A program made the position numbers and the translations under genes. This document shows positions 8,233 to 18,649 of a stretch of 64,000 nucleotides of DNA, one piece after another. Source of the stretch: Methylobacterium radiotolerans JCM 2831. GTDB lineage: Bacteria; Pseudomonadota; Alphaproteobacteria; Rhizobiales; Beijerinckiaceae. Under the pieces are notes generated by a model. It saw nothing but the letters and a program-made list of their open reading frames with translations, had not been told where the DNA came from and did no database searches. Within the stretch, counting starts at the first letter, position 1; every line of letters begins with the position of its first letter. The DNA is taken from positions 558,001 through 622,000 of the forward strand of contig NC_010505.1 in assembly GCF_000019725.1 (NCBI RefSeq), in the 5' to 3' direction.

Positions 8233-9390
8233 ATGCCGATGGCGGACGCGGTCCTGATCGCCGCGCAGGCCGGGCGCGCCCTGGCCGAGGCGGCGCGACG
8301 CGCGGGGCTTCGGCCCTACGTCGCCGACCTGTTCGGCGATTCCGACACCCGCGCGCTGGCCGAGGCCTACCGGCAACTGCCGGGCCGCTTCGGCACCGCC
8401 CCCGCCGCCGACGCCACCCTGGCGGCGCTCGACGACCTCGCGGCGCGGGCCGGGAACCCGGTCGGCCTGATCCTGGGCAGCGGCTTCGAGGACGCGCCCG
8501 ACCTGATCGCGCGCCTCGCCGCGCGGCACCGGCTCATCGGCGCCTCGGCCGGGACCGTCGCCGCCCTGAAGGATCCCGTGGCCTTCGCGGCCCTGTGCGC
8601 GCGCCTCGGCGTGCCGCATCCGGCCGTGGCGGCCGCGCCGCCGGCGGACCCCGCGGGCTGGCTGGTCAAGCGGATCGGGGGTTCCGGCGGCAGCCACATC
8701 CGGCCGGCCACCCGGTCGCCCGCGCCGGCGCGCCACTATCTCCAGGCGCGCGTGCCGGGGCGGCCCCACGCCCTGAACGTCCTCGCCGACGGCCGCGCGA
8801 TCCGCCTCCTCGCGGTCACCGAGCAATGGTGCGCGCCGTCGCCGATCCGCCCGTTCCGCTACGCCGGGGCGCTCGCCCGCGGTGCCGGGGAAGCCCCGGC
8901 GCTCCCCGCCCACATCGTGCAGGCCGTCGCCGCCGGGACCGAGCGGATCGTCGCCGCGACGGGCCTGCGCGGCCTCGCCAGCGCCGACCTGCTGGTCGAC
9001 GGGTCCGACTGGTGGCTCACCGAGATCAACCCGAGGCCCGGTGCGACCCTCGACATCCTCGACCGGCGCGGGACGCCGCTGCTCGCGGCCCACGTCGCCG
9101 CCTGTCTCGGCACGATGCCGGATCCTGGCGCGCATCCGGCGGGTGCGGCGGCCGCGCAGATCTGTTACGCGGACCGTGAGCTTGCGCCTGTGCCGGACCT
9201 CCACTGGCCGGACTGCGTGCGCGACCGCCCGTGCCCCGGCTCGGTGGTCCGCCGCGACGCGCCGCTCTGCACGGTGCTGGCCGAAGGCGCGGACCGGGCG
9301 GAGGTGCTCGCCCTGTTGGAAACGCGGACGGCACACCTGCGGGCCGTCTGCGCGGCGAAGAAAACACACCCCGAGGAAGCCCCGTCATGA
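8233..9390 (+). CDS. orf5: ATP-grasp protein Orf5 of the dH4MPT/methylofuran cluster
   Basis: A 385-residue ATP-grasp protein conserved in dH4MPT-type C1 clusters. Visible features are the nucleotide loop [12 protein letters not shown] near residue 150, and the Mg-binding segment [13 protein letters not shown] near residue 270, in which the acidic residue and Asn bind metal in this superfamily. ATP-grasp enzymes form carboxylate-amine bonds through an acylphosphate, so a cofactor ligase is likely, but the substrate is not known. Starts at ATG 8233 or 8239 are preferred to an upstream TTG inside mtdB; neither has a strong ribosome binding site. The stop overlaps the mch start as ATGA, indicating coupling. 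Confidence 0.85.
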   Translation: MPMADAVLIAAQAGRALAEAARRAGLRPYVADLFGDSDTRALAEAYRQLPGRFGTAPAADATLAALDDLAARAGNPVGLILGSGFEDAPDLIARLAARHRLIGASAGTVAALKDPVAFAALCARLGVPHPAVAAAPPADPAGWLVKRIGGSGGSHIRPATRSPAPARHYLQARVPGRPHALNVLADGRAIRLLAVTEQWCAPSPIRPFRYAGALARGAGEAPALPAHIVQAVAAGTERIVAATGLRGLASADLLVDGSDWWLTEINPRPGATLDILDRRGTPLLAAHVAACLGTMPDPGAHPAGAAAAQICYADRELAPVPDLHWPDCVRDRPCPGSVVRRDAPLCTVLAEGADRAEVLALLETRTAHLRAVCAAKKTHPEEAPS

Positions 9391-10361
9391 GTGCCAGCCA
9401 GTCCTATCCCAGCATCAACGCGCTCTCAGGCCCCCTGGTCGAGCGGCTCGTAGCCGATGCGCCGACGCTGCGGCTGTCCGTGTCGCAGGCCGCCGGCGGC
9501 GCCCGCATGGTCGATGCCGGCGCGCAGGCGCGGGGCTCGATCGAGGCCGGGCGGCGCATCGCCGAGATCTGCCTCGGCGGCCTCGGCACCGTCACCATCG
9601 CGCCGAGCGGGCCGATCGCGTCCTGGCCCTACTCGGTGACGGTGCATTCCGCCGACCCGGTGCTCGCCTGCCTGGGCAGCCAGTACGCCGGCTGGAGCCT
9701 CGCGGACGAGACCGGTGATTCCGGCTTCTTCGCCCTCGGCTCGGGCCCGGGCCGCGCCGTGGCGGCCGTCGAGGATCTCTACCAGGAGCTCGGCTTCCGC
9801 GATTCCGCCACCAAGACCGCCCTCGTTCTGGAGGCGGCGGGCGGCCCGCCCGAGAGCGTCGTCGCCAAGGTCGCCGAGGCCTCCGGCCTCAAGCCCGAGG
9901 ACCTGACCTTCATCTACGCGCCGACGCAGAGCCTCGCGGGCTCCACCCAGGTCGTCGCCCGCGTCCTCGAGGTCGCCCTCCACAAGGCCCACACGGTCGG
10001 CTTCGACCTGCACGCCATCGTGGACGGGATCGGCTCGGCGCCGCTGTCGCCGCCGCACCCGGACTTCATCAAGGCGATGGGCCGCACCAACGACGCGATC
10101 ATCTACGGCGGGCGGGTCCAGCTCTTCGTGGATGCCGACGATGCCGACGCCAAGCAGCTCGCCGAGCAGCTGCCCTCGACGACGTCGAGCGACCACGGCG
10201 CGCCCTTCGCCGAGATCTTCGCGCGGGTGAACGGCGACTTCTACAAGATCGACGGCGCCCTGTTCTCGCCGGCCGAGGCGATCGTCACGTCGGTGCGCTC
10301 CGGCGCGACCTATCGCGGCGGCCGCCTGGAGCCGACGCTGGTGGACGCGTCCTTCGCCTGA
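9387..10361 (+). CDS. mch: Methenyl-dH4MPT cyclohydrolase
   Basis: A 324-residue cyclohydrolase converting methenyl-dH4MPT to formyl-dH4MPT, the substrate of FhcD. It matches the archaeal Mch family along its full length, including [21 protein letters not shown] near residue 90 and GSGPGRA near residue 120. The ATG at 9387 overlaps the orf5 stop by four bases (ATGA), and GAGGA lies ten bases upstream within orf5. The product is cytoplasmic. After the stop, two hairpins separate it from orf7. No anomaly seen. Confidence 0.96.
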   Translation: MSASQSYPSINALSGPLVERLVADAPTLRLSVSQAAGGARMVDAGAQARGSIEAGRRIAEICLGGLGTVTIAPSGPIASWPYSVTVHSADPVLACLGSQYAGWSLADETGDSGFFALGSGPGRAVAAVEDLYQELGFRDSATKTALVLEAAGGPPESVVAKVAEASGLKPEDLTFIYAPTQSLAGSTQVVARVLEVALHKAHTVGFDLHAIVDGIGSAPLSPPHPDFIKAMGRTNDAIIYGGRVQLFVDADDADAKQLAEQLPSTTSSDHGAPFAEIFARVNGDFYKIDGALFSPAEAIVTSVRSGATYRGGRLEPTLVDASFA

Positions 10362-10364
10362 GAG

Positions 10365-10393
10365 GCGAGCCGGGCTCGCTCTCCCGCGCGGGA
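10365..10393. repeat. Twin intercistronic hairpins after mch (REP-like)
   Basis: Two adjacent perfect inverted repeats follow the mch stop: GCGAGCC/GGCTCGC with a single-base loop at 10365-10379, and the 12-base palindrome TCCCGCGCGGGA at 10382-10393. The second resembles the TCTCCCG/CGGGAGA hairpin inside the helicase gene near 21285, so both may belong to a dispersed palindromic repeat family. A role in mRNA 3'-end stability or partial termination is likely. Confidence 0.5.
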
Positions 10394-10471
10394 TGGGGAG
10401 TCCGGACCCGCGCAGTGACATCTCCCTGGGCCGCCCCGGAGGCGGGCGGCGCCGTGACGATCAGGACACCC

Positions 10472-11380
10472 ATGCGCATCGGGCTCGCGGCCGATAACGG
10501 CACCTGGCACAAGAGCCGCCTGCTCGCCGCCCTGCGCGCGAACGGCGTCGAGCCGGTGCTGTTCTCGCTCGCCGACGTGGCCGTCGTGACGGGCGGCGCC
10601 GAACCTCTCCGCGTTCCGGGCTTCCCGGACGCGCTGCCGGACGGCGTCCTGATGCGAACCATCGCGGGCGGGACCTTCGAGGCGACGACGATGCGGCTCG
10701 GCGTACTGCACGCGCTGGTCGCGGCGGGTGTCACCGTCTGGAACGCGCCGACCGCGATCGAGCGCTCGGTGGACAAGGCGGCGACCTCGCTGCTCATCGA
10801 TCGCGCCGGGCTGCCCACGCCGGCCACCTGGGTGTTCTCGAAGCGCGAGGCGGCCGCGGCCCTGGTCGCCGCCGAGGCGCGTCCGGGCGCGCCGCTGGTC
10901 CTGAAGCCGCTGTTCGGCTCGCAAGGGGAGGGGCTCGCCCTGATCGAGCGCCCGGAGGACCTGCCCGACGAGGAGTCGGTGGCGCGGGTCTACTACCTCC
11001 AGCGCTACGTGCCGCGCCGGGACGGCCTGTGGCGCGACTACCGGGTGTTCGTCTGCGACGGCCGGGCCATCGCCGGCATGATCCGCGAGGGCGACGGCTG
11101 GATCACCAACGTCCACCGGGGCGGCCGGCCGCTCCCCTGGGCGATGCCGCGCGGCGCCGCCGAGCTGGCCGAGGCGGCGGCGGCCGCGGTCGGCGTCGAC
11201 TATTCCGGCGTCGACCTCGTTGAGGACGGGGAGGGCGGGTTCTCGGTCCTCGAGGTCAACTCGATGCCGGCCTGGTCGGGCCTGCAGACCGTGTGCGAGA
11301 CCGACATCGCCGCCGCGGTGGTGCGCGGCTTCCTCGCCGCGGCCCGCGGTGCCAGCCGTCCTCGGCTCGTGGTGGCATGA
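10472..11380 (+). CDS. orf7: RimK-like ATP-grasp protein Orf7
   Basis: A 302-residue ATP-grasp ligase of the RimK/glutamate-ligase type. Supporting segments are DKAATSLLIDRAGLPTPATW (central domain), VLKPLFGSQGEGL (ATP-binding lysine and glycine loop), the DYRVFVC strand and the metal-binding C-terminus VLEVNSMPAW. RimK relatives add amino acids, often glutamate, to an acceptor carboxylate, which makes it a candidate for the glutamyl side chain of methylofuran or another cofactor step; this is inference. ATG 10472 is chosen over GTG 10415 and GTG 10454 because AGGA lies five bases upstream and the fold begins at MRIGLAADNG. Its stop overlaps orf17 as ATGA. Confidence 0.85.
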   Translation: MRIGLAADNGTWHKSRLLAALRANGVEPVLFSLADVAVVTGGAEPLRVPGFPDALPDGVLMRTIAGGTFEATTMRLGVLHALVAAGVTVWNAPTAIERSVDKAATSLLIDRAGLPTPATWVFSKREAAAALVAAEARPGAPLVLKPLFGSQGEGLALIERPEDLPDEESVARVYYLQRYVPRRDGLWRDYRVFVCDGRAIAGMIREGDGWITNVHRGGRPLPWAMPRGAAELAEAAAAAVGVDYSGVDLVEDGEGGFSVLEVNSMPAWSGLQTVCETDIAAAVVRGFLAAARGASRPRLVVA

Positions 11381-12216
11381 GCGAGATCGGCCTCGACTCG
11401 GCCCTGATCGGCACGCTGTACCGAGCGGCCTGCCTCGCGGAGCTCGACGCCCTCAAGCCCGGCAACGTCCACGCCTACGCGCCCGGCCACCGCATGGTGC
11501 TGGCGGATTTCGTCACGAGTGCCGACCTCTCGGCGCGGCCCCTGGCCAGGGCGGGCGCGGGCGTCGGGACGCGGGTCCGCGACGGCGTCGCCGCCACCAT
11601 GGCGGCGGTGGGCCAGAACACCAATCTCGGCATCCTGCTGCTCTGCGCGCCGCTCGCGGTCGCGGCCGAGCGTGGGCGGACCGTCGCCTCGGTGCTCGAC
11701 ACCCTGGACGGCGCGGATGCGGAGGCCGTCTTCGCGGGCATCCGGCGCGCCAATCCGGGCGGCCTCGGCGAGGCCGCCCGGCACGACGTTGCCGAACCGG
11801 CGCCCGGATCGCTGCGAGACGCCATGGCGGAGGCCGCCGACCGGGACCGGATCGCCCGCGCCTACGTCACGGGTTTCGCGGACGTGCCGGCGATCGGGCT
11901 CGCGGCCCTGCGCGAGGCCCGCACCGCCGGGCTCGACCCGACTTGGTGCACGACTGCGATCCACCTCGCCTTCCTGCGCGCCGTCCCGGACAGCCACGTC
12001 GCCCGCAAGCACGGCGCGGCCGCGGCCGAGGGCGTCCGCCGGGAGGTAGAAGCGACGCTCGCCGGGATCGACCTCGCCGCGCGGCCGGTGGACGCGCTGC
12101 TGGCCCTCGACGCGTCGCTGAAAGGGCGGTCGATCAATCCCGGTACGAGCGCGGATTTCACCGTCGCGACGCTGTTCTGGGACGCGCTCGCGGGCGCCGG
12201 TGCCCGGCTGGCCTGA
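11377..12216 (+). CDS. orf17: CitG-like (triphosphoribosyl-dephospho-CoA synthase family) protein Orf17
   Basis: A 279-residue, mostly helical protein of the CitG/MdcB superfamily. Conserved pieces are LKPGNVH near residue 28, GQNTNLG near residue 79, PDSHVARKHG near residue 205 and NPGTSADFT near residue 254. Known family members use ATP as a ribosyl donor, releasing adenine and making an alpha-glycosidic link. It is translationally coupled to orf7 and lies directly before fae, so a role in making dH4MPT or methylofuran is likely. The exact reaction is unknown. There is no citrate lyase or malonate decarboxylase gene nearby that would explain it as a standard CitG or MdcB. Confidence 0.85.
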   Translation: MSEIGLDSALIGTLYRAACLAELDALKPGNVHAYAPGHRMVLADFVTSADLSARPLARAGAGVGTRVRDGVAATMAAVGQNTNLGILLLCAPLAVAAERGRTVASVLDTLDGADAEAVFAGIRRANPGGLGEAARHDVAEPAPGSLRDAMAEAADRDRIARAYVTGFADVPAIGLAALREARTAGLDPTWCTTAIHLAFLRAVPDSHVARKHGAAAAEGVRREVEATLAGIDLAARPVDALLALDASLKGRSINPGTSADFTVATLFWDALAGAGARLA

Positions 12217-12454
12217 GCCGCGTGCACGATCCGGTGTTCATAGCGCCGGACGGATGGAAATTCCTCCGTGTCAGAGCCTTGCGCGGGTTGTGAGCCGCAG
12301 GGCCCCGCTGTAGGGTCCGCCGCGCTGTCCGGCCCAACCGGCTCGGCCCATCCGGCTCGGCCGGCATGGTCGGGCGCCGATAACAAGGATGGCTTCCCGG
12401 CCGCGGCACCGCCCGGCGCGCGGCTCTATTTCGGAATCCAGGGAGAGACACCGA
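12217..12454 (+). promoter_or_regulatory. Upstream region of fae
   Basis: A 238-base leader separates orf17 from fae, consistent with a separate strong promoter for this abundant enzyme. A weak promoter candidate is TTGTGA near 12293 with TGTAGG about 15 bases downstream, but the spacing is short and I do not rely on it. AGGGAGAG, about six bases before the ATG, is a clear ribosome binding site. A short tandem GC repeat (CCGGCTCGGCC twice) lies near 12338-12363. Confidence 0.4.
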
Positions 12455-12967
12455 ATGGCGAAGATCACCAAGGTTCAGGTCGGCGAGGCCCTCGTCGGCG
12501 ACGGCAACGAGGTCGCCCACATCGACCTCATCATCGGACCGCGCGGTTCGCCGGCTGAGACGGCCTTCTGCAACGGCCTCGTGAACAACAAGCACGGCTT
12601 CACCAGCCTGCTCGCGGTCATCGCGCCGAACCTGCCGTGCAAGCCGAACACCCTGATGTTCAACAAGGTCACCATCAACGACGCCCGTCAGGCCGTCCAG
12701 ATGTTCGGCCCGGCCCAGCACGGCGTTGCCAAGGCTGTGCAGGACGCGGTGGCCGAGGGCATCATCCCGGCGGACGAGGCCGACGACCTGTACATCCTGG
12801 TCGGCGTGTTCATCCACTGGGAGGCGGCCGACGACGCCAAGATCCAGAAGTACAACTACGAGGCCACCAAGCTGTCGATCCAGCGCGCCGTCAACGGCGA
12901 GCCGAAGGCCTCGACGGTCACCGAGCAGCGCAACTCCGCGCAGCACCCCTTCGCCGCCAACGCTTAG
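12455..12967 (+). CDS. fae: Formaldehyde-activating enzyme
   Basis: A 170-residue enzyme that condenses toxic formaldehyde with dH4MPT to methylene-dH4MPT, the entry to the pathway. The sequence matches family Fae throughout: [19 protein letters not shown] at the N-terminus with the conserved catalytic His (residue 22 counting the Met), [12 protein letters not shown] and [13 protein letters not shown] in the middle, and [11 protein letters not shown] near residue 125. The ATG at 12455 gives the normal length and has a good ribosome binding site. A rho-independent terminator about 100 bases downstream closes the run. Very high expression is expected from the family. Confidence 0.98.
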   Translation: MAKITKVQVGEALVGDGNEVAHIDLIIGPRGSPAETAFCNGLVNNKHGFTSLLAVIAPNLPCKPNTLMFNKVTINDARQAVQMFGPAQHGVAKAVQDAVAEGIIPADEADDLYILVGVFIHWEAADDAKIQKYNYEATKLSIQRAVNGEPKASTVTEQRNSAQHPFAANA

Positions 12968-13066
12968 ATCGGGGACGGTCCTGGGCAGAGCGAGCCTCCG
13001 CCCGCACCGCGGGGCCTGCTCCAGCGACTGGCTTCGATCTTCCTTGGCCGATAGGTAGGCCCCTGA

Positions 13067-13099
13067 ACGGGACGGCGCGAGCCGTCCCGTTTCTCGTTT
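13067..13099 (+). terminator. Rho-independent terminator after fae
   Basis: A perfect ten-base-pair stem (ACGGGACGGC and GCCGTCCCGT, loop GCGA, 13067-13090) is followed by TTCTCGTTT. It ends the cofactor/C1 transcription run. Confidence 0.85.
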
Positions 13100-13370
13100 G
13101 GGCCGGCCGCCCGACCCGCCGCGGGGCGGCGCCGGGCCTCGGCTCCCCGGATCCGAAACGGTCGGCGAGCCCGCTGCGCGGACGCGATCCGCGCTGCTGC
13201 CCCCTCCCTCGACCTCCGCGCGATCACGCGGCGGGAGCAGGCACGATCTCGCCGCGGACGCGGCGTCCTCGCCCGCGTCGAGCCTCCGCCAAGCGTGATC
13301 GGCGCCCCAAGTACCGCCTGCGGACGCGAGGATGGAGCGGCGGCGTCGAGCGCGACCGCGAGGTCAGGCC
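13100..13370. other. Non-coding GC-rich interval
   Basis: Between the fae terminator and the next small gene there is no convincing coding region. Open frames on both strands have the Arg/Ala/Gly-rich composition of random high-GC sequence and no start signal. The last bases carry GAGGTCAGG, the probable ribosome binding site of the next gene. Confidence 0.5.
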
Positions 13371-13664
13371 ATGACTTCATCCGCCAGGGATTCGGCTGCC
13401 CTCCGCGATGACTGGATACACGGTGGCCGGCTTATTCTCGCTGCGGATCCCGATCCATCGGATCACGCGGCGATCCATGCCTGGATCCTGGAGTTCATCG
13501 AGGTCGGCGGGGAAGGCCCCGATCAGGACGGGATCCGAGACCTGATCGACCACAGCCTGAACTTCGAAATTCCGGTCCGGGCGACCGGCCGCGTCCGGCA
13601 ATCCTTGATCGCTACTGTGTGGGCGCGCCTCGCGGCGCGGGCTTCGCCGCGTCACGGCCGATGA
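13371..13664 (+). CDS. Small hypothetical protein
   Basis: A 97-residue soluble protein, moderately acidic, with no signal peptide or membrane segment. I do not recognise it. The middle (HAAIHAWILEFIEVGGEGPD) and the DLIDHSLNFEIPV segment look like a genuine folded protein, with balanced hydrophobic residues, and local GC is lower than in the surrounding spacer. GAGG lies about seven bases before the ATG at 13371. It converges on groL, with a shared terminator region between them. An accidental frame remains possible. Confidence 0.5.
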   Translation: MTSSARDSAALRDDWIHGGRLILAADPDPSDHAAIHAWILEFIEVGGEGPDQDGIRDLIDHSLNFEIPVRATGRVRQSLIATVWARLAARASPRHGR

Positions 13665-13716
13665 GGCTGACCGGACTGCGCCTCGCGCGCCGCTGGAGCG
13701 TGCCGCCATCAAAAGA

Positions 13717-13744
13717 AAAGGGGCCGCCTCACGGCGACCCCTTT
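13717..13744 (-). terminator. groL terminator
   Basis: A 12-base-pair stem with one mismatch (13717-13728 pairing with 13733-13744, loop TCAC) is followed on the minus strand by TTCTTTT. It lies 26 bases after the groL stop. Confidence 0.8.
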
Positions 13745-13770
13745 CCCCCGTCATGCGCGGTGGCGCGGAC

Positions 13771-15456
<1,686 letters not shown>

Positions 15457-15482
15457 TCAAAGGGCGATGACGGGTGATCCGA

Positions 15483-15773
15483 TCAGAGGGCGACGACGCC
15501 CATGATGTCGGATTCCTTCATGATCAGGAGGTCCTGACCGTCGATCTTGACCTCGGTGCCGGACCACTTGCCGAACAGGACGCGGTCGCCGGCCTTCACG
15601 TCGAGCGCGTTGACGCGGCCCTGCTCGTCGCGGGCGCCGGGGCCGACGGCGACGACTTCGCCCTCCTGCGGCTTCTCCTTGGCGGTGTCCGGGATGATGA
15701 TGCCGCCCTTGGTCTTCTCTTCGCTCTCGATGCGACGGACGACCACGCGGTCGTGCAGCGGACGGAACTTCAT
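15483..15773 (-). CDS. groS: Co-chaperonin GroES (10 kDa)
   Basis: A 96-residue lid of the GroEL chamber. The start [14 protein letters not shown] is canonical, and the mobile loop [16 protein letters not shown] is present near residues 20-35. The ATG at 15773 is chosen over in-frame codons further upstream because it matches the family start and has a ribosome binding site (GAGGGCAG) just before it. It is the first gene of groSL, 72 bases downstream of the CIRCE element. Confidence 0.97.
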   Translation of the reverse strand: MKFRPLHDRVVVRRIESEEKTKGGIIIPDTAKEKPQEGEVVAVGPGARDEQGRVNALDVKAGDRVLFGKWSGTEVKIDGQDLLIMKESDIMGVVAL

Positions 15774-15844
15774 GAGCTGCCCTCTTGCTTCAGGTCTGGA
15801 GTTGGCGTTGATGCGGCCGGCGGGACCGCTCGCGAACTCGACTG

Positions 15845-15871
15845 TTAGCACTCTGTCTCGGCGAGTGCCAA
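15845..15871 (-). promoter_or_regulatory. CIRCE operator (HrcA site) of groSL
   Basis: On the plus strand it reads TTAGCACTC, nine bases, GAGTGCCAA; it differs from the CIRCE consensus by one base in one arm. It lies just downstream of the groSL promoter, the usual position for repression by HrcA, with heat-shock release. Confidence 0.93.
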
Positions 15872-15881
15872 AGACGGCCGC

Positions 15882-15910
15882 GAGATAGGCGCGGGCGGGT
15901 TCCGAGTCAA
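15882..15910 (-). promoter_or_regulatory. groSL promoter (sigma70/sigma32 type)
   Basis: Minus-strand CTTGACT (-35 at 15905-15910) and TATCTC within CCTATCTCG (-10 at 15882-15887) are separated by 17 bases. The CTTGA and CCTAT elements fit alphaproteobacterial heat-shock promoters as well as the housekeeping consensus. CIRCE begins 11 bases downstream of the -10 box. Confidence 0.75.
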
Positions 15911-15984
15911 GGCTGTCGCACCCCCGCGCGACGGTGCGATGACGCGCCGGCGGCTCCTTTCCCCCTCATGGATAACGCGCTCTC

Positions 15985-16971
15985 ATGCTGAGCCTGCACG
16001 GACCCGAAGGCCCGGTGGCGCTGCAACCCGGCAGGCCGGTCGCGCGCGACACCGTGTGGCTCGACCTGAACGATCCCACGCCGGAAGAGGCCGCGGCGGT
16101 CGAGGCCGCGACCGGTCTGCGCGTGCCGTCCCGGGCGGCGCTCTCGGAAGTGGAGACGTCGAGCCGCCTGCGCCGGGTGAAGGGCGGGCTCTCGCTCTCG
16201 ACGCCGATGATCACCTTCGAGCAGAGCGCGTCGCAGCTGAAGCCGCTGGGCTTCCTGCTGACCAAGGATCACCTCGTCACGATCCGCTTCCACGAGCTGC
16301 GCGCCTTCGAGACCTCCGCGAAGCGCATCGCGGACGGCGACGGCAGCACGACACCCAGCGAGATCTTCCTCATCGTCCTGGAAGAGCTGGTCGACAGCCT
16401 CGCCGACGCCCTGGAAGACATGGGATCCGAGCTCGACACGCTCTCCACCCGCATCTTCGACTTCGACGTCCGCGGCGCAGAGCGGCGGCGCCTGGAGCGC
16501 CCCCCGCCCCGGCGCCGCGATCTCGCCCTGCGCCGGATTCTGCGCGGCATCAGCAACCGCGGGAAGGTTCTGGGAAAGATCCGGTCGAGCCTGCTCGGCC
16601 TCGAACGGATCATCCCGTTCGTCGCCGCGGCCTGCGACGGCCTCGGCCTGCCGGAGGATTCCCGCTTCGAGACGATCAAGCGGGACATCGAGTCCCTCGA
16701 CGAGTTCGAGACGCGGCTCGCCGAGAACGTCCAGTTCCTGCTCGACGCCGCCCTCGGCCTCATCACGATCGAGCAGAACAACGTCTTCCGGGTCCTCACC
16801 GTGGTCTCGGTGGTCGGCGTCCCGCCGACGCTGATCGCGTCGATCTACGGCATGAACTTCAAGCACATGCCCGAGCTGGATTGGGCTCTCGGATATCCCT
16901 ACGCGCTCGGCCTGATCCTTTTGAGCGCGGTCGCGCCGATCATATACTTCCGCATGCGGGGCTGGTTCTAA
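15985..16971 (+). CDS. corA: CorA-family magnesium/divalent cation transporter
   Basis: A 328-residue CorA-type channel. A large cytoplasmic domain (residues 1-255) is followed by two C-terminal membrane helices. The family signature GMN is at residues 289-291, followed by the MPEL loop motif, which are the selectivity elements at the pore mouth. It should form a homopentamer in the inner membrane transporting Mg2+ or related ions. The gene diverges from groS, with 114 bases between the CIRCE end and its ATG. A ZntB-like or Co/Ni role cannot be excluded from sequence alone. Confidence 0.9.
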   Translation: MLSLHGPEGPVALQPGRPVARDTVWLDLNDPTPEEAAAVEAATGLRVPSRAALSEVETSSRLRRVKGGLSLSTPMITFEQSASQLKPLGFLLTKDHLVTIRFHELRAFETSAKRIADGDGSTTPSEIFLIVLEELVDSLADALEDMGSELDTLSTRIFDFDVRGAERRRLERPPPRRRDLALRRILRGISNRGKVLGKIRSSLLGLERIIPFVAAACDGLGLPEDSRFETIKRDIESLDEFETRLAENVQFLLDAALGLITIEQNNVFRVLTVVSVVGVPPTLIASIYGMNFKHMPELDWALGYPYALGLILLSAVAPIIYFRMRGWF

Positions 16972-17178
16972 TATTGACCGAAAAATTATAGCATTGGAAA
17001 CACCACATCGCATCTCAGCCGCCGAGGGCGGCGCCGGTCCGGACACGAGCACAGAGCGGACACGGCGTCGCAAGCATTCGTTCGATCTTCGCCCGCGCTT
17101 AACCTGAACGAATTCCGAAATAAGCAATTCATTAACGATGCGGCGCTAGACCCGGCGCGGGGGAACGCGAGCGGGACC

Positions 17179-18639
17179 ATGTTCAATCGTACTGTCTTCA
17201 ACGAGGCCCAGGCCAAGATCGACGCCCTGGACCGCTCACTCGCGATCATCGAATTCTCGATGGACGGGACCGTCCTCCACGCGAACCAGAACTTCCTGCG
17301 GCTGATGAAGTACAGCCTCAGCGACGTCCAGAGCCGGCATCACCGCATCTTCGTGGACAAGAGCTATGCCGAGACCGCGGAGTACGCCGCGTTCTGGGAC
17401 AAGCTCAAGGACGGTCAGTACGTCACGGGCGAGTTCCTGCGCCTCGACAAGGGGGGCGACTCGGTCTGGCTCGAGGCGACGTACAATCCCGTCCTCGACG
17501 CGCGGGGCAAGCCGATCAAGGTCGTAAAGTTCGCCGCGGACATCTCCGCGAAGAAGAAGGAGATCAACCGGCTCCTGACGATGATCGACAACGTACCGGT
17601 GGCCGTCATGACGGCCGACCTGAAGGACAACTTCAAGATCGACTACATGAACGCCACGTCGCGCAAGACGCTCGGCACGATCGACCAGCACCTGCCGGTC
17701 AGAGTCGACGACATGCTCGGCCGCTCCTTCGATATCTTCCACAAGAACCCGAGCCACCAGCGCACCATGCTGGCGGACGCGAGCCGGCTGCCGCACAGCA
17801 CCAAGATCAGGGTCGGGCCCGAGACCCTCAACCTGCGGGTCACGGCGGTGAACGACGAGAAGGGGCAGTACCTCGGCCCGATGCTGACCTGGGCGGTGGT
17901 CACCGCGCAGGTGAACATGGAGACCGACGTCAAGCGCGTCGTGGAGGCCGTCGGCTCCGCCATCCAGGAGATGCAGAGCTCGGCCGAGGGCCTGATGCAG
18001 TCAGCCGAATCCGCGCGCCACAAGGCCTCGTCGGTCGCGTCGAGTTCCGAGCAGATGAACGGCGCGATCCAGGAGATTTCCGGCCAGGTCGGGCGGGTCT
18101 CGGAGCGCGCGCAGCAGATCGCCGCCCAGGCGGGGACGACCGACGCGACCATGCGCCAGCTCGCCGAGAACGCCCGCAAGGTCGACGCGGTGGTGAGCAT
18201 GATCAAGTCGATCGCCGACCAGACCAACCTGCTGGCGCTGAACGCCACGATCGAGGCGGCGCGGGCCGGCGCCGCCGGACGCGGCTTCGCGGTCGTCGCC
18301 TCCGAGGTGAAGGCGCTCGCCGAGCAGACGGCCAAGGCGACCGGCGAGATCACCCAGCAGGTCTCGGCGATCCAGAGCGCCACCGGCGACGCCGTCGGCG
18401 CCATCGAGATGATCACCGCGGCGGTGGACGAACTGTCCAAGCTTACCCTGGCGATGGCGAGCGCCGTCGAGGAGCAGGCGGTCTCGACCCACGAGATGGC
18501 GGGCAATATCGGCGGCGTTTCCGAGGCCGCCAACGCCACCGGTCAGCTGGCGCAGACGGTCCAGGGCATCGCCGAGAGCCTCGCCGGCCACTCGACGAGC
18601 CTGTCGGAGAGCGTGATCCGCTTCATGAAGACGGCCTGA
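17179..18639 (+). CDS. Soluble PAS-domain methyl-accepting chemotaxis protein
   Basis: A 486-residue chemoreceptor with no membrane segment. Residues about 15-130 form a PAS domain ([20 protein letters not shown] at its start), and residues 135-250 look like a second PAS-like domain. Residues 260-486 form the coiled-coil signalling domain with the CheA/CheW-binding hairpin tip [19 protein letters not shown]. It probably senses a cytoplasmic redox, light or small-molecule signal through a cofactor in the PAS domain. No chemotaxis operon adjoins it. The 207-base upstream region is AT-rich for this genome, and its own promoter is likely. It ends ten bases before the convergent pdeM gene. Confidence 0.92.
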   Translation: MFNRTVFNEAQAKIDALDRSLAIIEFSMDGTVLHANQNFLRLMKYSLSDVQSRHHRIFVDKSYAETAEYAAFWDKLKDGQYVTGEFLRLDKGGDSVWLEATYNPVLDARGKPIKVVKFAADISAKKKEINRLLTMIDNVPVAVMTADLKDNFKIDYMNATSRKTLGTIDQHLPVRVDDMLGRSFDIFHKNPSHQRTMLADASRLPHSTKIRVGPETLNLRVTAVNDEKGQYLGPMLTWAVVTAQVNMETDVKRVVEAVGSAIQEMQSSAEGLMQSAESARHKASSVASSSEQMNGAIQEISGQVGRVSERAQQIAAQAGTTDATMRQLAENARKVDAVVSMIKSIADQTNLLALNATIEAARAGAAGRGFAVVASEVKALAEQTAKATGEITQQVSAIQSATGDAVGAIEMITAAVDELSKLTLAMASAVEEQAVSTHEMAGNIGGVSEAANATGQLAQTVQGIAESLAGHSTSLSESVIRFMKTA

Positions 18640-18649
18640 TCCGCGCGGC

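Noticed and set aside
12338..12363. Tandem CCGGCTCGGCC repeat before fae as a regulatory element
   Set aside because: Only two short GC-rich copies, which occur easily in this genome; no supporting promoter geometry.
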